Source: Mucilaginibacter gotjawali (GTDB lineage Bacteria; Bacteroidota; Bacteroidia; Sphingobacteriales; Sphingobacteriaceae). Taken from it: a DNA stretch of 64,000 bases. Where the stretch lies: positions 1-64,000 of the forward strand of contig NZ_AP017313.1 of NCBI RefSeq assembly GCF_002355435.1, read 5' to 3'. Positions within the stretch are counted from its first letter, which is position 1, and each line of letters opens with the position of its first letter. Shown here piece by piece: positions 34,230-44,398 of the stretch. The position numbers were made by a program, and so were the translations under genes. The notes beneath the pieces were generated by a model. That model was not told the origin of the DNA. It did not search any database and saw nothing but the letters and a program-made list of their open reading frames with translations.

Positions 34230-36970
34230 GTGATTTATTTGAAGCCGCAAGGAATGTAACCCATATATTTCTGGCATCCTATGACAAGATTACCAAGGCT
34301 GTTATAGAAGCAGAAGTAGAAAACGCCTTAGCGATTCCAAATTACAGCAACATTGATAAATCGAGACTGATTGATCAGCTGGTAGCTGATTACGAGGTTT
34401 ACACCGGTGATGCAACCTTTCTGGTTAATGACGATATCAGACCCTGGCTCGCGGACAAAAAGGGCATTATTAAAGACTGGCCTTTGTGGGATCGTTACGC
34501 GGCACACATGAAGTCGAATGATCCTGGTTTTCCCGTTCGCAGCCTTGATGATTTATCTGATAAGATCTTGGACAAATGTGTTGATCCGTCGGTACCGGGG
34601 AGCTGGGACAGGAGAGGGATGGTAGTTGGTCACGTTCAGTCCGGCAAAACCTCCAACTTTATCGGTCTGATTAATAAAAGCGTGGACGCCGGTTACAAAC
34701 TGATCATCGTGATCGCAGGTATCCACAACAGTCTGAGGAGGCAAACCCAGCTCAGGGTGGACGAAGGTTTTATTGGCAGGAAGAGTGCGGATTTTATTGA
34801 ACAGCATAAAAAAGTAAAGACAGGCGTGGGCTTATTCAGCGTCAATACGGAAATATACAGTTATACTTCATCGGCAGAGGACGGGGATTTCAAAAAAGCC
34901 ATTGCAGAGCGCCTAAATGTACCGGTCGGCGGCAAGAATCCCACCGTACTAGTGATTAAAAAGAACAAAAGCATCTTAGAGAATCTGATTGAATGGTTGT
35001 CCAGATTTGCAATCGAAACAGACGAGGGAACCCTTAAAGTTATCAATATACCTTTAATGGTTATTGACGATGAAGCCGATAACGCTTCAGTCAATTCCGG
35101 TAAGGACATCAATGATATCCGCACCATTAACCGACTGATCCGTACCCTGCTAAACTTATTTCAGAAAAAATCATTCATTGGCTACACAGCCACACCGTAC
35201 GCCAATATCTTTATTCCCGAAGCCTGGAACAGCGATCTGGAAACTACAATCAGCGGAAAGCAGTTCCTGGTCGGGGAAGATCTGTTCCCGAGGGATTTTA
35301 TCGTTAATATTCCGGCACCCTCCAACTACATCGGAGCAGAAAGGATTTTTGGTTACGAGAACCCGGAAACAGGAGAGGGCTGTGAAGGACTGGATATTGT
35401 CCGACTGGCAGAAGATCAGGAGCCATATTTTCCGGTAAGTATCAATAAAAAGAACAAGGATAATCTTCCCGACGATGTACCCGCATCGCTTTATGAGGCC
35501 GTGCAATGCTTCATTCTGACGTGCGCGATCAGAAAACTTAGAGGACATGAAACCAAACACAATTCCATGCTGGTTCATGTAGCGCTGTATGTAAAATGGA
35601 TAGACAGAATAGCCAAACTTGTCGATGATATCATGGATGATTACCGTGGTCAGATTAAATCCGGAAAAGGAAAAATATTTACGCAGCTGGAAACATTATA
35701 CAAAAGAGACTTTATACCGACCACCATAAAAACTTTAGCAAACCTGCCTGGCTATTCAGACCCGGCTATTGTTATTCATGACTGGACAGACGTTAAGGCG
35801 CAGCTAAGAAAGGCTGTACTTAAAATAGAAGTGCGCGCTGTTCATGGCACTAAAAATACCAGCCAGCTTGATTATCATAATGTGGCTGAAATCAATTATG
35901 ACTTAAATAAAAAAACGGGGTTGTCTGTAATTGCGATTGGTGGTAACCGTCTTGCCAGGGGAATAACACTCGAAGGACTTTCTGTCAGTTACTATCTCCG
36001 GACATCGCGCATGTATGATTCCCTTATGCAAATGGGCCGCTGGTTCGGCTACAGGCCCGGATATGTTGATTTGTGCCGGCTTTATACTACAGACCTGCTG
36101 ATCAGGTGGTACCGGCATATCACGGTGGCCACGCAGGAAATGCGTGCGGACTTTGATGAAATGGCTGCCCGTAATAGGAGGCCAAAGGATTACAGGCTGA
36201 AAGTCCGGACGCATTCCGGTTTGCTGAGCATAACTTCAGCTTCCAAAATGCGGCTTCATGAAAAAATCCAGGTCGGATTTTCAGGAGCGGTTAAACAGAC
36301 CTACGAGTTTCCAAGAGATCCTGTGGTCATAAAGAAAAACTGGGACACAGTAAAGGCACTGATTGCCTCTTTGTCGGCGCCGAATACCAGTCAGCCTAAC
36401 AAACTATTCTGGACCGGAGATATAGCAGAAACGGTCATTGGCTTTTTAGAAAGCTATCAGACGGAACAACCAAATATCCGGCAGGATATTCTGGGCGGTT
36501 ATATCCGTAAACAACTTAAAAAAGGAAATCTGATGAACTGGGCGATAGCTATCCGGTCTAACACTCAGCCGGAAAATTCCTTTGATGTGGAATTTAAAGG
36601 TCTCGGTGTTACGAAGATAGGATTAACAGAACGCGGGGACGTAGGCAAAGGAAAATTCTATGAACTGTCCAAGCAGAATATTCAGGATCCGCCTGACACT
36701 TATTTTGATCTGAATCTGAAACCAGAAAAAGGAAAATCCAGTGTTTCAAAAAAGCTTGTTCACCAAGCACGTGCGGAAAGCGGGCGTGCCCTTCTGGTGA
36801 TCTATCCGCTTGATCCGGCTAAAATAGATGGCGTTGGCAGGCTTCCGGTAACCGGGTTTTACCTGGCCTTCCCAAAAATAGCCAATGAAGAACTGGTTGA
36901 ATTTGCGGCTCAGGTTAAACCCGGCTTTGAAGATACGCAGGAAGATGACGATAATGACGAAGAAGTATGA
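34226..36970 (+). CDS. Z1-domain helicase-like protein
   Basis: 914 aa with superfamily-II-like motifs of the Z1 family (Pfam PF10593): VGHVQSGKTSN (134-144, P-loop), LMVIDDEADNASVN (DExD box), GYTATPYANIF (motif III), and VIAIGGNRLARGITLEGL followed by MYDSLMQMGRWFGYRPGY (motifs V/VI). Z1 proteins occur next to MORC-like ATPases, methylases and PD-(D/E)XK nucleases. They probably translocate on DNA. The C-terminus is acidic (QEDDDNDEE). It is flanked by 4-bp overlaps on both sides, implying tight co-expression. Confidence 0.9.
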   Translation: MSDLFEAARNVTHIFLASYDKITKAVIEAEVENALAIPNYSNIDKSRLIDQLVADYEVYTGDATFLVNDDIRPWLADKKGIIKDWPLWDRYAAHMKSNDPGFPVRSLDDLSDKILDKCVDPSVPGSWDRRGMVVGHVQSGKTSNFIGLINKSVDAGYKLIIVIAGIHNSLRRQTQLRVDEGFIGRKSADFIEQHKKVKTGVGLFSVNTEIYSYTSSAEDGDFKKAIAERLNVPVGGKNPTVLVIKKNKSILENLIEWLSRFAIETDEGTLKVINIPLMVIDDEADNASVNSGKDINDIRTINRLIRTLLNLFQKKSFIGYTATPYANIFIPEAWNSDLETTISGKQFLVGEDLFPRDFIVNIPAPSNYIGAERIFGYENPETGEGCEGLDIVRLAEDQEPYFPVSINKKNKDNLPDDVPASLYEAVQCFILTCAIRKLRGHETKHNSMLVHVALYVKWIDRIAKLVDDIMDDYRGQIKSGKGKIFTQLETLYKRDFIPTTIKTLANLPGYSDPAIVIHDWTDVKAQLRKAVLKIEVRAVHGTKNTSQLDYHNVAEINYDLNKKTGLSVIAIGGNRLARGITLEGLSVSYYLRTSRMYDSLMQMGRWFGYRPGYVDLCRLYTTDLLIRWYRHITVATQEMRADFDEMAARNRRPKDYRLKVRTHSGLLSITSASKMRLHEKIQVGFSGAVKQTYEFPRDPVVIKKNWDTVKALIASLSAPNTSQPNKLFWTGDIAETVIGFLESYQTEQPNIRQDILGGYIRKQLKKGNLMNWAIAIRSNTQPENSFDVEFKGLGVTKIGLTERGDVGKGKFYELSKQNIQDPPDTYFDLNLKPEKGKSSVSKKLVHQARAESGRALLVIYPLDPAKIDGVGRLPVTGFYLAFPKIANEELVEFAAQVKPGFEDTQEDDDNDEEV

Positions 36971-37946
36971 GTTATGGCGTTGATCTTATATGGGACAGTC
37001 AGGCCGGCGACAAGCAACGGTTTGTTAAAGTCAGAATCGATGAGATTCCGGCTATTCAATGCTTCGTTGCGACAAACGGGATTACCCGAAACCGCTCTTT
37101 CCTGATTGACTTTTCAGCCGAAACTGTCCTTCCTGAATTCAGGATTCAGCGTTTCAGGGGAGTAGAAATTCAAATCCTTCCTTTGGCGGATCTGCGGGAA
37201 CTGGCTATTATTCTTATGGAAGACAGCCTTTCGGGCGTTTTTTGCCTGCTGACCGAGGATATATTAAAAGAAATTGCTGAGTGCGCTACAGTCACGGAAG
37301 CGATAGCGGCAACATTCAGAGTGATCAGTTCATGGAAAAGAATGTTTGAGAATCTTAACCTGAAAGGTTTAAGTGCTGAACAGCAAAAGGGACTATTCGG
37401 GGAACTGTATTTTTGAAGCAACTAACACAACAGGGTGTTGATTATCAGGTTGCGCTTGATTCCTGGAACGGTCCGGATGCTTTAAATCAGGATTATATCA
37501 TCAATGGCACCGGCGTGGAGGTAAAAACAACAGCAGCAAACCATCCGTTTGTTCAGGTATCAAACGAACTGCAGTTATCTGCGCAGAATCTGTCGAAGCT
37601 TTTTATTTACCTTGTTGTTATTGACGAAAGGAAGGGGCACTTGCTTACATTGAATAGCCTTGTTTGTGAATTGCGCCGGGTTTTTGAATCATCAGATGAA
37701 TTAGCCGATATGTATAATGACAAATTGCTAAAGGCGGGCTATGAAGATGAACATTACCGGCAATATGAAAATAGGGAATACCATATAAGGGATATCAAAA
37801 TATACAGCGTCATAGAGGGCTTCCCATGCATCACTCCCCGGATTATCCCAGAAGGCGTTCATCACGTTACCTATCAGATCGATACTTCCGCATGCGCTGA
37901 TTTCAAAGTTTCCCCGGAAGAACTATTTGCAGAAATTTCTTATTAA
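36967..37946 (+). pseudogene. PD-(D/E)XK nuclease-like protein (DUF4420), one-base frameshift
   Basis: The first frame ends ...KGLFGELYF at 37416; the next frame, starting at 37413, continues LKQLTQQGVDYQVALDSWNG and reaches the nuclease core INGTGVEVKTTAANHP (the ExK). An extra T in the five-T run at 37410-37414 joins the two as one protein of about 325 aa. DUF4420 proteins follow Z1 proteins in restriction-like operons and are the likely DNA-cutting part. Here the cutter would be inactive if the frameshift is real, which would leave the cluster without this nuclease. Confidence 0.8.
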
Positions 37947-37951
37947 GCACT

Positions 37952-40327
37952 ATGGAAGAAAATTTAACCGTTGTCAAAAATGTAAACTTTGAACTTGATC
38001 AGTATCTGCATAACCTGTTCCATGAGATACAGTCACTGGTCTACGCTGACGGACAGGGCGTTTTAAAGGAGGACAAGTTTACCGAATACATGCTGGACCA
38101 GCTCTCGGAAGCCGGCGAAACAGAGGGCATGGTGATCTGTAATTACGCCAAACCAAATGACAGGGGCAACATAGAATTTAAAATCAACGGCTATGCAATA
38201 CGGGATGGGTTTGAAACACTGGACCTTTTTATCACCCATTACCGGGACACCAATGATTTATATAATGTGAAAAAAGCTGAATTTGAAGACCTGATCAAAT
38301 ACAGTACAAAATTTGCAAATGCCTCTATTAAGGGTTATCTGGACGAAATCGATCCTTCGCATACTGCTTGGTCGCTGGCGAAGTTGATCCACGATCACTA
38401 TAAAACGTTTGACAGAATAAATATTTTTCTGCTATCCAATGGAAATATTGCCCATGATCCGCCGTCAAATTTCCGGCTCAAAAGTTTCGAAGACCTTAAA
38501 ATCATATTTCACGTATGGGATATCGAGCGGTTTCACCGCCTTTCCCAGTCAAAAGATAACCGGGAACCAATAGAAATTAAGTTTTCGGAAATATATCCGG
38601 AGTCGGTACCCTGCCTGAAAATGCCGGTTGACAATGAAGTTTATGAATGCTACCTGGCTATACTACCCGGGAAAATACTATCAATTCTGTATGATAATTA
38701 TTCAACAAGACTACTGGAAAGCAATGTCCGGGCCTTCCTGCAACAAACTGGCAGTATCAATAAGGGAATAAGAGATACGATCAGGGGTGATAAGCCTTAT
38801 ATGTTTCTGCCTTATAATAATGGGCTGGCCGTAACGGCATCCGAGGTGGAAACTGAACTCCAAGAGGGTCAGCTGACGCTGAAATCAATTAAGGATTTCC
38901 AGATTGTAAACGGAGGTCAGACGACCGCTTCGCTGTTTCACACGGAAAAAAAGTATAAGTTAAGCCTATCCCAGATTTATGTTCAGATGAAACTTACTGT
39001 GATCAAAGATCATGATCTCAAAAACCGGGAAGTGCCGAATATTTCGAAGTTTGCTAACAGCCAGAATAAAGTTTCGGATCTGGATCTTTCATCCAACCAT
39101 CCTTACTTACAGCGCATCGAACAGTTATCGCGAACGACTTATGCCATAGATCCCGATGACCATAACAAACAGACCATCTGGTTTTTCGAACGGGTGAAAG
39201 GGCAGTATAAAGAGCTTTACAACAAAGAGCCGAATAAAAACAAGCAGGAAGCCTTTAAGATCCGTTACCCTACCGATCAGAAATTTGTAAAATCCGAAAT
39301 TGGGAAACTAATGAATACATGGAACCGCCTGCCCTATCTGGTGTCGTTGGGAGCGGAAAAAAATTATCCTAAATTTATGGAAATGGTGGAAAGGGATTTT
39401 GCAAAAAAAATGCCAGGAAGGGTATATTATCAGGACCTCATCGCCAATGCCATTCTGTTTAAAAAAACGGAGGAGCTTTTCGGGCGGAAAGGTAAAGATC
39501 CGGTTGGAGATACTAATATCCGTTCATTTGCGGTGACATACGCTCTGGCCTTGCTTTATCATCTCACGGACAACCTCATCGATCTGGGTAAGATATGGAA
39601 TAAGCAGAGCGTCGATGAAAATCTACAAACAGAAATCACAAGACTTCTCCGGCATGCTTACGTTTATCTGATCAGTTCGGAAGATACATTGGTAAGTGAA
39701 TTCGCCAGAAAAAAATATTGCTGGGAAGATCTGGTCAAACTTAAATTTGACCTAAACCGGGACAACCTCAAAGGATATCTGTTAACCCCTTCGGAGTTTG
39801 CAGCGAGATATTCGGAAGAAACGGATAAAGTTAAAGAAGCAGAGCATTACCAGCAGACAGAAAAAATCACACAGTTGGGTCTTGCTTTCTGGGACGGCTT
39901 ATCAAAGTGGTTGCTAACAAGAAATGATTTTACCACTATTCAGAAAAATTTCGCGGCCAATATTAAAAGCAAGATTTTTAAAATGGGCGCATTAAGTGAA
40001 ACCGAAATCAGACAGGGCTTATCGATTCTGGACCAGTTTGACACCTTGCGTGTCACTTCAGAATATATTGTGTCTTTATCTGGATATCAGGATATTAAAT
40101 CCGTAAACACATCCGAAATCTATAACCGGTTGAATTTATTAAATGAAAATGATTGGAGCAAAGTGATCGACGTAGGGGGGCAGACAAATGTTTTGAATTT
40201 CAATGAGATAAGTGTAGTTAAAACCGTGATAAAAAAATTAAAACAGGGAGAGCAGATTGATATTAAAAGATTGTCTGTTATCAATCAGTGCCTGGATAAA
40301 ATGAAAAAGTTTGGAATGAAGTTTTAA
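37952..40327 (+). CDS. AIPR-family abortive-infection-like protein
   Basis: 791 aa with the AIPR (Pfam PF10592) core at about 280-400: FLPYNNGLAVTASEVETE, then IKDFQIVNGGQTTASLFH, VQMKLTVIKD and ISKFANSQNKVSDLDLSSNHPYLQRIE. AIPR proteins are linked to phage abortive infection and to restriction-like operons; the activity is not established. It starts 5 bp after the nuclease gene. The C-terminal 350 residues are helical and unrecognised. After it comes a 222-bp gap with no gene. Confidence 0.87.
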   Translation: MEENLTVVKNVNFELDQYLHNLFHEIQSLVYADGQGVLKEDKFTEYMLDQLSEAGETEGMVICNYAKPNDRGNIEFKINGYAIRDGFETLDLFITHYRDTNDLYNVKKAEFEDLIKYSTKFANASIKGYLDEIDPSHTAWSLAKLIHDHYKTFDRINIFLLSNGNIAHDPPSNFRLKSFEDLKIIFHVWDIERFHRLSQSKDNREPIEIKFSEIYPESVPCLKMPVDNEVYECYLAILPGKILSILYDNYSTRLLESNVRAFLQQTGSINKGIRDTIRGDKPYMFLPYNNGLAVTASEVETELQEGQLTLKSIKDFQIVNGGQTTASLFHTEKKYKLSLSQIYVQMKLTVIKDHDLKNREVPNISKFANSQNKVSDLDLSSNHPYLQRIEQLSRTTYAIDPDDHNKQTIWFFERVKGQYKELYNKEPNKNKQEAFKIRYPTDQKFVKSEIGKLMNTWNRLPYLVSLGAEKNYPKFMEMVERDFAKKMPGRVYYQDLIANAILFKKTEELFGRKGKDPVGDTNIRSFAVTYALALLYHLTDNLIDLGKIWNKQSVDENLQTEITRLLRHAYVYLISSEDTLVSEFARKKYCWEDLVKLKFDLNRDNLKGYLLTPSEFAARYSEETDKVKEAEHYQQTEKITQLGLAFWDGLSKWLLTRNDFTTIQKNFAANIKSKIFKMGALSETEIRQGLSILDQFDTLRVTSEYIVSLSGYQDIKSVNTSEIYNRLNLLNENDWSKVIDVGGQTNVLNFNEISVVKTVIKKLKQGEQIDIKRLSVINQCLDKMKKFGMKF

Positions 40328-40549
40328 TTATCCTAACTACTGGCGTCGAATCGAGAATGTTCCAAAGTTGTAAATACGGAAACAGACCATATCATGCGCT
40401 GTTCCAATTGCCGGGTATACATGCGTAGAATAAAATACGAGATAAATTGACATTAATTATTAAAATGTCTCCGAAAAAAAATAAACTAAAGAAAAGGATG
40501 TAATTTAGTTTAATCATATGTTTACAGATCTAAATCAGCAGGACAATTC

Positions 40550-42736
40550 ATGAAGGCGTCTTCAAACAAAAACTTTTTTCAGCCAAGAGCCAGGTTACTG
40601 CTGCAGCTGGGCGATAAGCTCATCAAAAATGAGAATGTCGCTTTGCTTGAGCTGATCAAAAACTCCTACGACGCGGATGCAAAAAAGGTAACTGTAAAAC
40701 TCGAAAGGATTACTGACAAGAAAGGAGGGCGGATCGATATTACTGACGACGGCGAAGGCATGAACATTGACATTATCGAGAATGTCTGGCTTGAACCCGG
40801 AAGTGATTATAAGGCCCAGCTTCTTGCGAAAAATCAACGTTCAAAAAAATTTAATAGACTTCCTATCGGTGAAAAAGGCATCGGCCGGTTCGGCGTTCAC
40901 AAGCTGGGCAATAAAATAGAGCTGATCAGCAGAAAGGAAGGAGAAGACGAGGTTGTGGTACGTATTGACTGGAATAAGTTCAGCGAAGAGAAATACCTCA
41001 AGGATGCCCGGTTTGAAGTCTTTATCAGGACCCCGGAATATTTTCTGCGGAACCGTAAAGGAACAAGGATTATTATATCTGATCTGCGGACGGACTGGGA
41101 TAAACGAATGGTCCGGGATCTCTACAGGGCTGTCTTTACTTTAAATTCTCCCTTTAAAAAGTCCGGTGATTTTACAGTAGATATCAACATTGATGATAAA
41201 TCACTCGTGGAAGGATTACCTACTTGGGATGACATCAAAAAATTTGCCCTCTGGCATTTTAAATGTAAACTTTCCGGAACAACTATCCGCGAATTTAACT
41301 ATGAATTTTCGCCATGGGAGTCTTTACCCGAACTCGAAAAACGCCAGGTAACGCAGGAAGAGGATTATATTCAGGATAATGAAACTTTTGTAAAAAGAGA
41401 TCCCGACAATCCTAAAAAGGAAGTCATTATAAATCTGGCGAAAAACTATGGTTCAGAAAAAGAGCCGAAAACTATCGGAGAGATCACTTTTGAAGGATAT
41501 ATCTTCGACCGGGATAAACAAACACTGGAACTGGGTAACCAGGCCGGAATAACGCTGCTGAAACAATATCTCGATGAACAGGGCGGAATCAGGGTGTACC
41601 GCGATAATATCCGTATCAACGAATACGGCGAGAAAGGGAACGACTGGCTGAATCTGGATATGAGAAGGGTAAATGTTCCGGCAAAACGGATAAGCAATAA
41701 CCTTATTCTGGCCGTAATTGATTTGAAAATTGCGGAAAGTACCGCCTTAATTGAAAAGACCAACCGGGAAGGATTTATTGAAAATGAGGCCTTTTATGAT
41801 TTCTGCGGAGCGATCCTGCATACGATAAATCTTGTCGAAACGCTCAGGAAGATAGATAAAGATCAGATCAGGAATAAGTACAATCCGACCGAACAGGAGG
41901 AACCGGTATTACATCATTTAAATGAGCTTCACCTGCTTATCGAAAAAAGAATAGAGGACGAGCCCCTCAAAGAAGAAATAAACAAGCATCTGCAGAAAAT
42001 TGAGGATGACTATAATTTTATCAATGAAACGCTGCTGACCAGTGCCGGAGCCGGCCTGACACTTGCGGTCGGGATTCACGAAGTTCAGAAGGTCATCGCT
42101 GAGTTAACCCTGGCTGTTCAAAGAGAGCAGGTGCCGGACAAAATCCTCGGTCTGGTAAACCATCTTGACCAGTTGATTGAAAGCTACAGTGATCTTCTGA
42201 AACAGGCCGACACTAAGGAAGAAGATGTTGTCAAATTCCTTAACGGAGCTACTTTTAACGTAGGGTACCGGATGGAAGCACACCATATCGAACTGATAAA
42301 AGCCTATAGAAATTATAAAGGCAGTCACATGATCTCTTGCAGCCGGCGCCTGCTTATGGGAGCAGTGATGAATGTAATTGACAATTCCATACACTGGCTG
42401 GAGATCAAACGTCAGCGGCTCTCGAAAACCAGTGAAACGTTTGATAAGAAGATATATATTGATGTTCTTCATAATGAGCCTGGTTATCTGGAAATTGTAA
42501 TAGCCGATAACGGGTCGGGATTTACCATCCCGAAATACCAGCTGACCAAACCTTTTATATCGGCTAAAAATAATGGCATCGGACTCGGGCTCCACATCGT
42601 TTCCGAGGTGATGAAGGTTCAGGAAGGGTCCGTCAGATTTCCGGAAGCCAATGAATATGATTTGCCGGCAGAATTTCAACGGGGCGCAATTACGGTACTG
42701 AAAATTAAACTCTTATCACATGATACTTCCGAATAA
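40550..42736 (+). CDS. Dual-GHKL protein: MORC-like ATPase fused to histidine-kinase-like domain
   Basis: 728 aa. The first GHKL domain has N-box LLELIKNSYDADA (32-44, Glu34), G1 DDGEGM (66-71) and G2 GEKGIGRFGVHKLG. After a coiled-coil-like linker, GIHEVQKVIAEL (His510) resembles a histidine-kinase phospho-acceptor helix. A second HATPase domain follows: N-box NVIDNS (608-613), G1 DNGSGF (654-659) and G2 NNGIGLGLHIV (675-685). Two such ATPases in one chain are unusual. It overlaps the receiver-like gene by 17 bp, so a phosphorelay inside the defence cluster is possible. There is no membrane segment; the signal would be cytosolic. Confidence 0.8.
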   Translation: MKASSNKNFFQPRARLLLQLGDKLIKNENVALLELIKNSYDADAKKVTVKLERITDKKGGRIDITDDGEGMNIDIIENVWLEPGSDYKAQLLAKNQRSKKFNRLPIGEKGIGRFGVHKLGNKIELISRKEGEDEVVVRIDWNKFSEEKYLKDARFEVFIRTPEYFLRNRKGTRIIISDLRTDWDKRMVRDLYRAVFTLNSPFKKSGDFTVDINIDDKSLVEGLPTWDDIKKFALWHFKCKLSGTTIREFNYEFSPWESLPELEKRQVTQEEDYIQDNETFVKRDPDNPKKEVIINLAKNYGSEKEPKTIGEITFEGYIFDRDKQTLELGNQAGITLLKQYLDEQGGIRVYRDNIRINEYGEKGNDWLNLDMRRVNVPAKRISNNLILAVIDLKIAESTALIEKTNREGFIENEAFYDFCGAILHTINLVETLRKIDKDQIRNKYNPTEQEEPVLHHLNELHLLIEKRIEDEPLKEEINKHLQKIEDDYNFINETLLTSAGAGLTLAVGIHEVQKVIAELTLAVQREQVPDKILGLVNHLDQLIESYSDLLKQADTKEEDVVKFLNGATFNVGYRMEAHHIELIKAYRNYKGSHMISCSRRLLMGAVMNVIDNSIHWLEIKRQRLSKTSETFDKKIYIDVLHNEPGYLEIVIADNGSGFTIPKYQLTKPFISAKNNGIGLGLHIVSEVMKVQEGSVRFPEANEYDLPAEFQRGAITVLKIKLLSHDTSE

Positions 42737-43976
42737 CGGGAAAGTAATTGTTTTTGATGACAAGGTTGAAGATGTCAGTGGCCTGTTATCTATACTTTCC
42801 AAAGAAAGAATACCATACCTCTATTACCACGATGAGTATGGTGACGACCTGCCGGAAAAGCCGGTTGAAAACGTCAGACTGGTATTTCTGGACCTGGAGC
42901 TGGTCACCAATAATCCTAATCCCAGAAATATAATCGGGCCCATTGCCCAGCGCCTCAAACAAACGCTTATGCCCCATAGTCTTTATATTTTAATCTACTG
43001 GAGCACAAAGGAGGACAAATACCGGGCTGAACTCGAAAAAGAATTTGAAAATGGGCTGAGCGATTTTAAACCGCTTAAAATACTCAGCCTTAACAAAGCC
43101 AAAGCGAAAGAAGACGGGCTGGAATATATACGTACCGAACTGACGAAGGAAATAAAGCAATTCAGCGCTTTAAACGCATTTATGCTATGGGAGTCTTCCG
43201 TTAACAATGCGGCTGGCTCAATAACCAATCAGATATGCTCCATCTTTTCAAAGGACGGGAAATGGGATACCAATATGTCCGGAATGCTGCATCAGCTGGC
43301 TAAAGGACAGGCCGGACATGACGCTATAAAAGGGCTGGATAGATTTCAGCTTCTGGAACTTGCTGTTGATGTGATTAATACCAATCTGATTGAGTCCGTC
43401 GAAAAAAATTTTCAGGCAGTAAGCCGGACGATCCATCTTGAAGAAATAAGGCAGGCCGGAAGCGGATTGTCGGATGAAGAGCGGATGAAACTTCATACCA
43501 AAATCCATCTGCTTTCTTCCGACGCCGGGTTTAAGCATTTTTATCCAGGCAACCTTTACATTATGGAGCTTAACGGATTAGGCAGGGAAATAATCCAGCG
43601 TAATATAAAAGAAGAACCTGCGAAAACTTTAAAAAAGGAAACGACCAGGCTGATTTGTGTAGATCTTACTCCCGCCTGTGATTACGCTCAGGAGAAAAAC
43701 TATTCACGTATGGCTTACGGGATACTTACCCCAAAAGAGATTTTGAGAAAACATCTTCGTGACGGCGATTACCGGTATGATGGATGTCCCGTCATGAAAT
43801 TTGATGACTATTCTTTTATATTGATTGATTTTCGCTGTGTCAGGTCTTTTACGAACGAGGAGTTTTTATTTAAATTTCCCGACGCTCCCAAGTATCGCTT
43901 AAGAAATAATCTTCTTCTGGATATTACGGCCCAATTGGCTAATCATGTAAACCGTCCGGGTATAATTACGATTTGA
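42720..43976 (+). CDS. Receiver-like protein, partner of the dual-GHKL protein
   Basis: 418 aa. The N-terminal 120 residues look like a response-regulator receiver: VIVFDDKVEDVSGLLSIL with an acidic pair (Asp13/14), RLVFLDLEL with Asp58 as phospho-site, and ILIYWSTKEDKY in the place of the Thr strand. The remaining 300 residues are not recognised and contain helical and mixed blocks (SSVNNAAGSITNQICSIF, RLICVDLTPACDYAQEKNYSR). No DNA-binding domain is apparent, so the output is likely a protein or enzymatic one. It is co-translated with the previous gene. About 90 bp later the minus-strand regulators begin. Confidence 0.6.
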   Translation: MILPNNGKVIVFDDKVEDVSGLLSILSKERIPYLYYHDEYGDDLPEKPVENVRLVFLDLELVTNNPNPRNIIGPIAQRLKQTLMPHSLYILIYWSTKEDKYRAELEKEFENGLSDFKPLKILSLNKAKAKEDGLEYIRTELTKEIKQFSALNAFMLWESSVNNAAGSITNQICSIFSKDGKWDTNMSGMLHQLAKGQAGHDAIKGLDRFQLLELAVDVINTNLIESVEKNFQAVSRTIHLEEIRQAGSGLSDEERMKLHTKIHLLSSDAGFKHFYPGNLYIMELNGLGREIIQRNIKEEPAKTLKKETTRLICVDLTPACDYAQEKNYSRMAYGILTPKEILRKHLRDGDYRYDGCPVMKFDDYSFILIDFRCVRSFTNEEFLFKFPDAPKYRLRNNLLLDITAQLANHVNRPGIITI

Positions 43977-44067
43977 TTCAACAGCTCAATGAATAAATCC
44001 CTTTTTTAAGTCAAAAAAAACAGTTAAACCAAGAAAAATAAAATAGCACCTGAAAAACTATTTTTTA

Positions 44068-44292
44068 TTAAAAATCTATCAGTTCCTTCAAAGGAATATT
44101 TAAACCCTTCGCAAATTCAATCATAGTCAAAAAGGTCATATTTAACTCCCCTTTTTCATATTTCTTAACATCAGCATAATCAATATCGCAATACTGCGCA
44201 AATTTCCTGTACGAGAGGTTTTGTTTTTTACGGAGCGCGAGCAGGTGTTTCCCAAATTGAATTAAATGCTCTTTTTGTTTTTCGCTTGCCAT
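44068..44292 (-). CDS. XRE-family HTH regulator
   Basis: 74 aa from the ATG at 44292 (6 extra residues are possible upstream). It is a single helix-turn-helix: FGKHLLALRKKQNLSYRKFAQYCDIDYADVKKYEKGELN. About 45 bp upstream lies a perfect 24-bp palindrome between this gene and a divergent tiny gene; it is the best operator candidate. It has the same build as the XRE protein at 44539-44760 (ending FAKGLNIPLKELIDF against LAKGLGIEAKELLDF), so the two are paralogues. Confidence 0.85.
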   Translation of the reverse strand: MASEKQKEHLIQFGKHLLALRKKQNLSYRKFAQYCDIDYADVKKYEKGELNMTFLTMIEFAKGLNIPLKELIDF

Positions 44293-44336
44293 CCGCAAAG
44301 ATTTCTGCAACGAAAATTGTCTTTTTGAGAGTCAAA

Positions 44337-44360
44337 AGTGTGGGTATATATACCCACACT
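44337..44360. promoter_or_regulatory. Perfect 24-bp palindromic operator
   Basis: AGTGTGGGTATA is followed directly by TATACCCACACT. It lies between the start of the XRE gene at 44292 and a divergent start at 44399. A -7-type box TATATTTG begins 4 bp after it on the plus strand, so a bound repressor would block that promoter. Confidence 0.7.
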
Positions 44361-44398
44361 ATGCTATATTTGTTAATCTATTCTTGGAGAACTTAACT

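Noticed and set aside
35171-35578. Minus-strand frame of 135 codons
   Set aside because: Antisense to the Z1 gene, no start context and no recognisable domain.
42104-42679. Minus-strand frame of 191 codons
   Set aside because: Antisense shadow of the second HATPase region, with no family pattern of its own.
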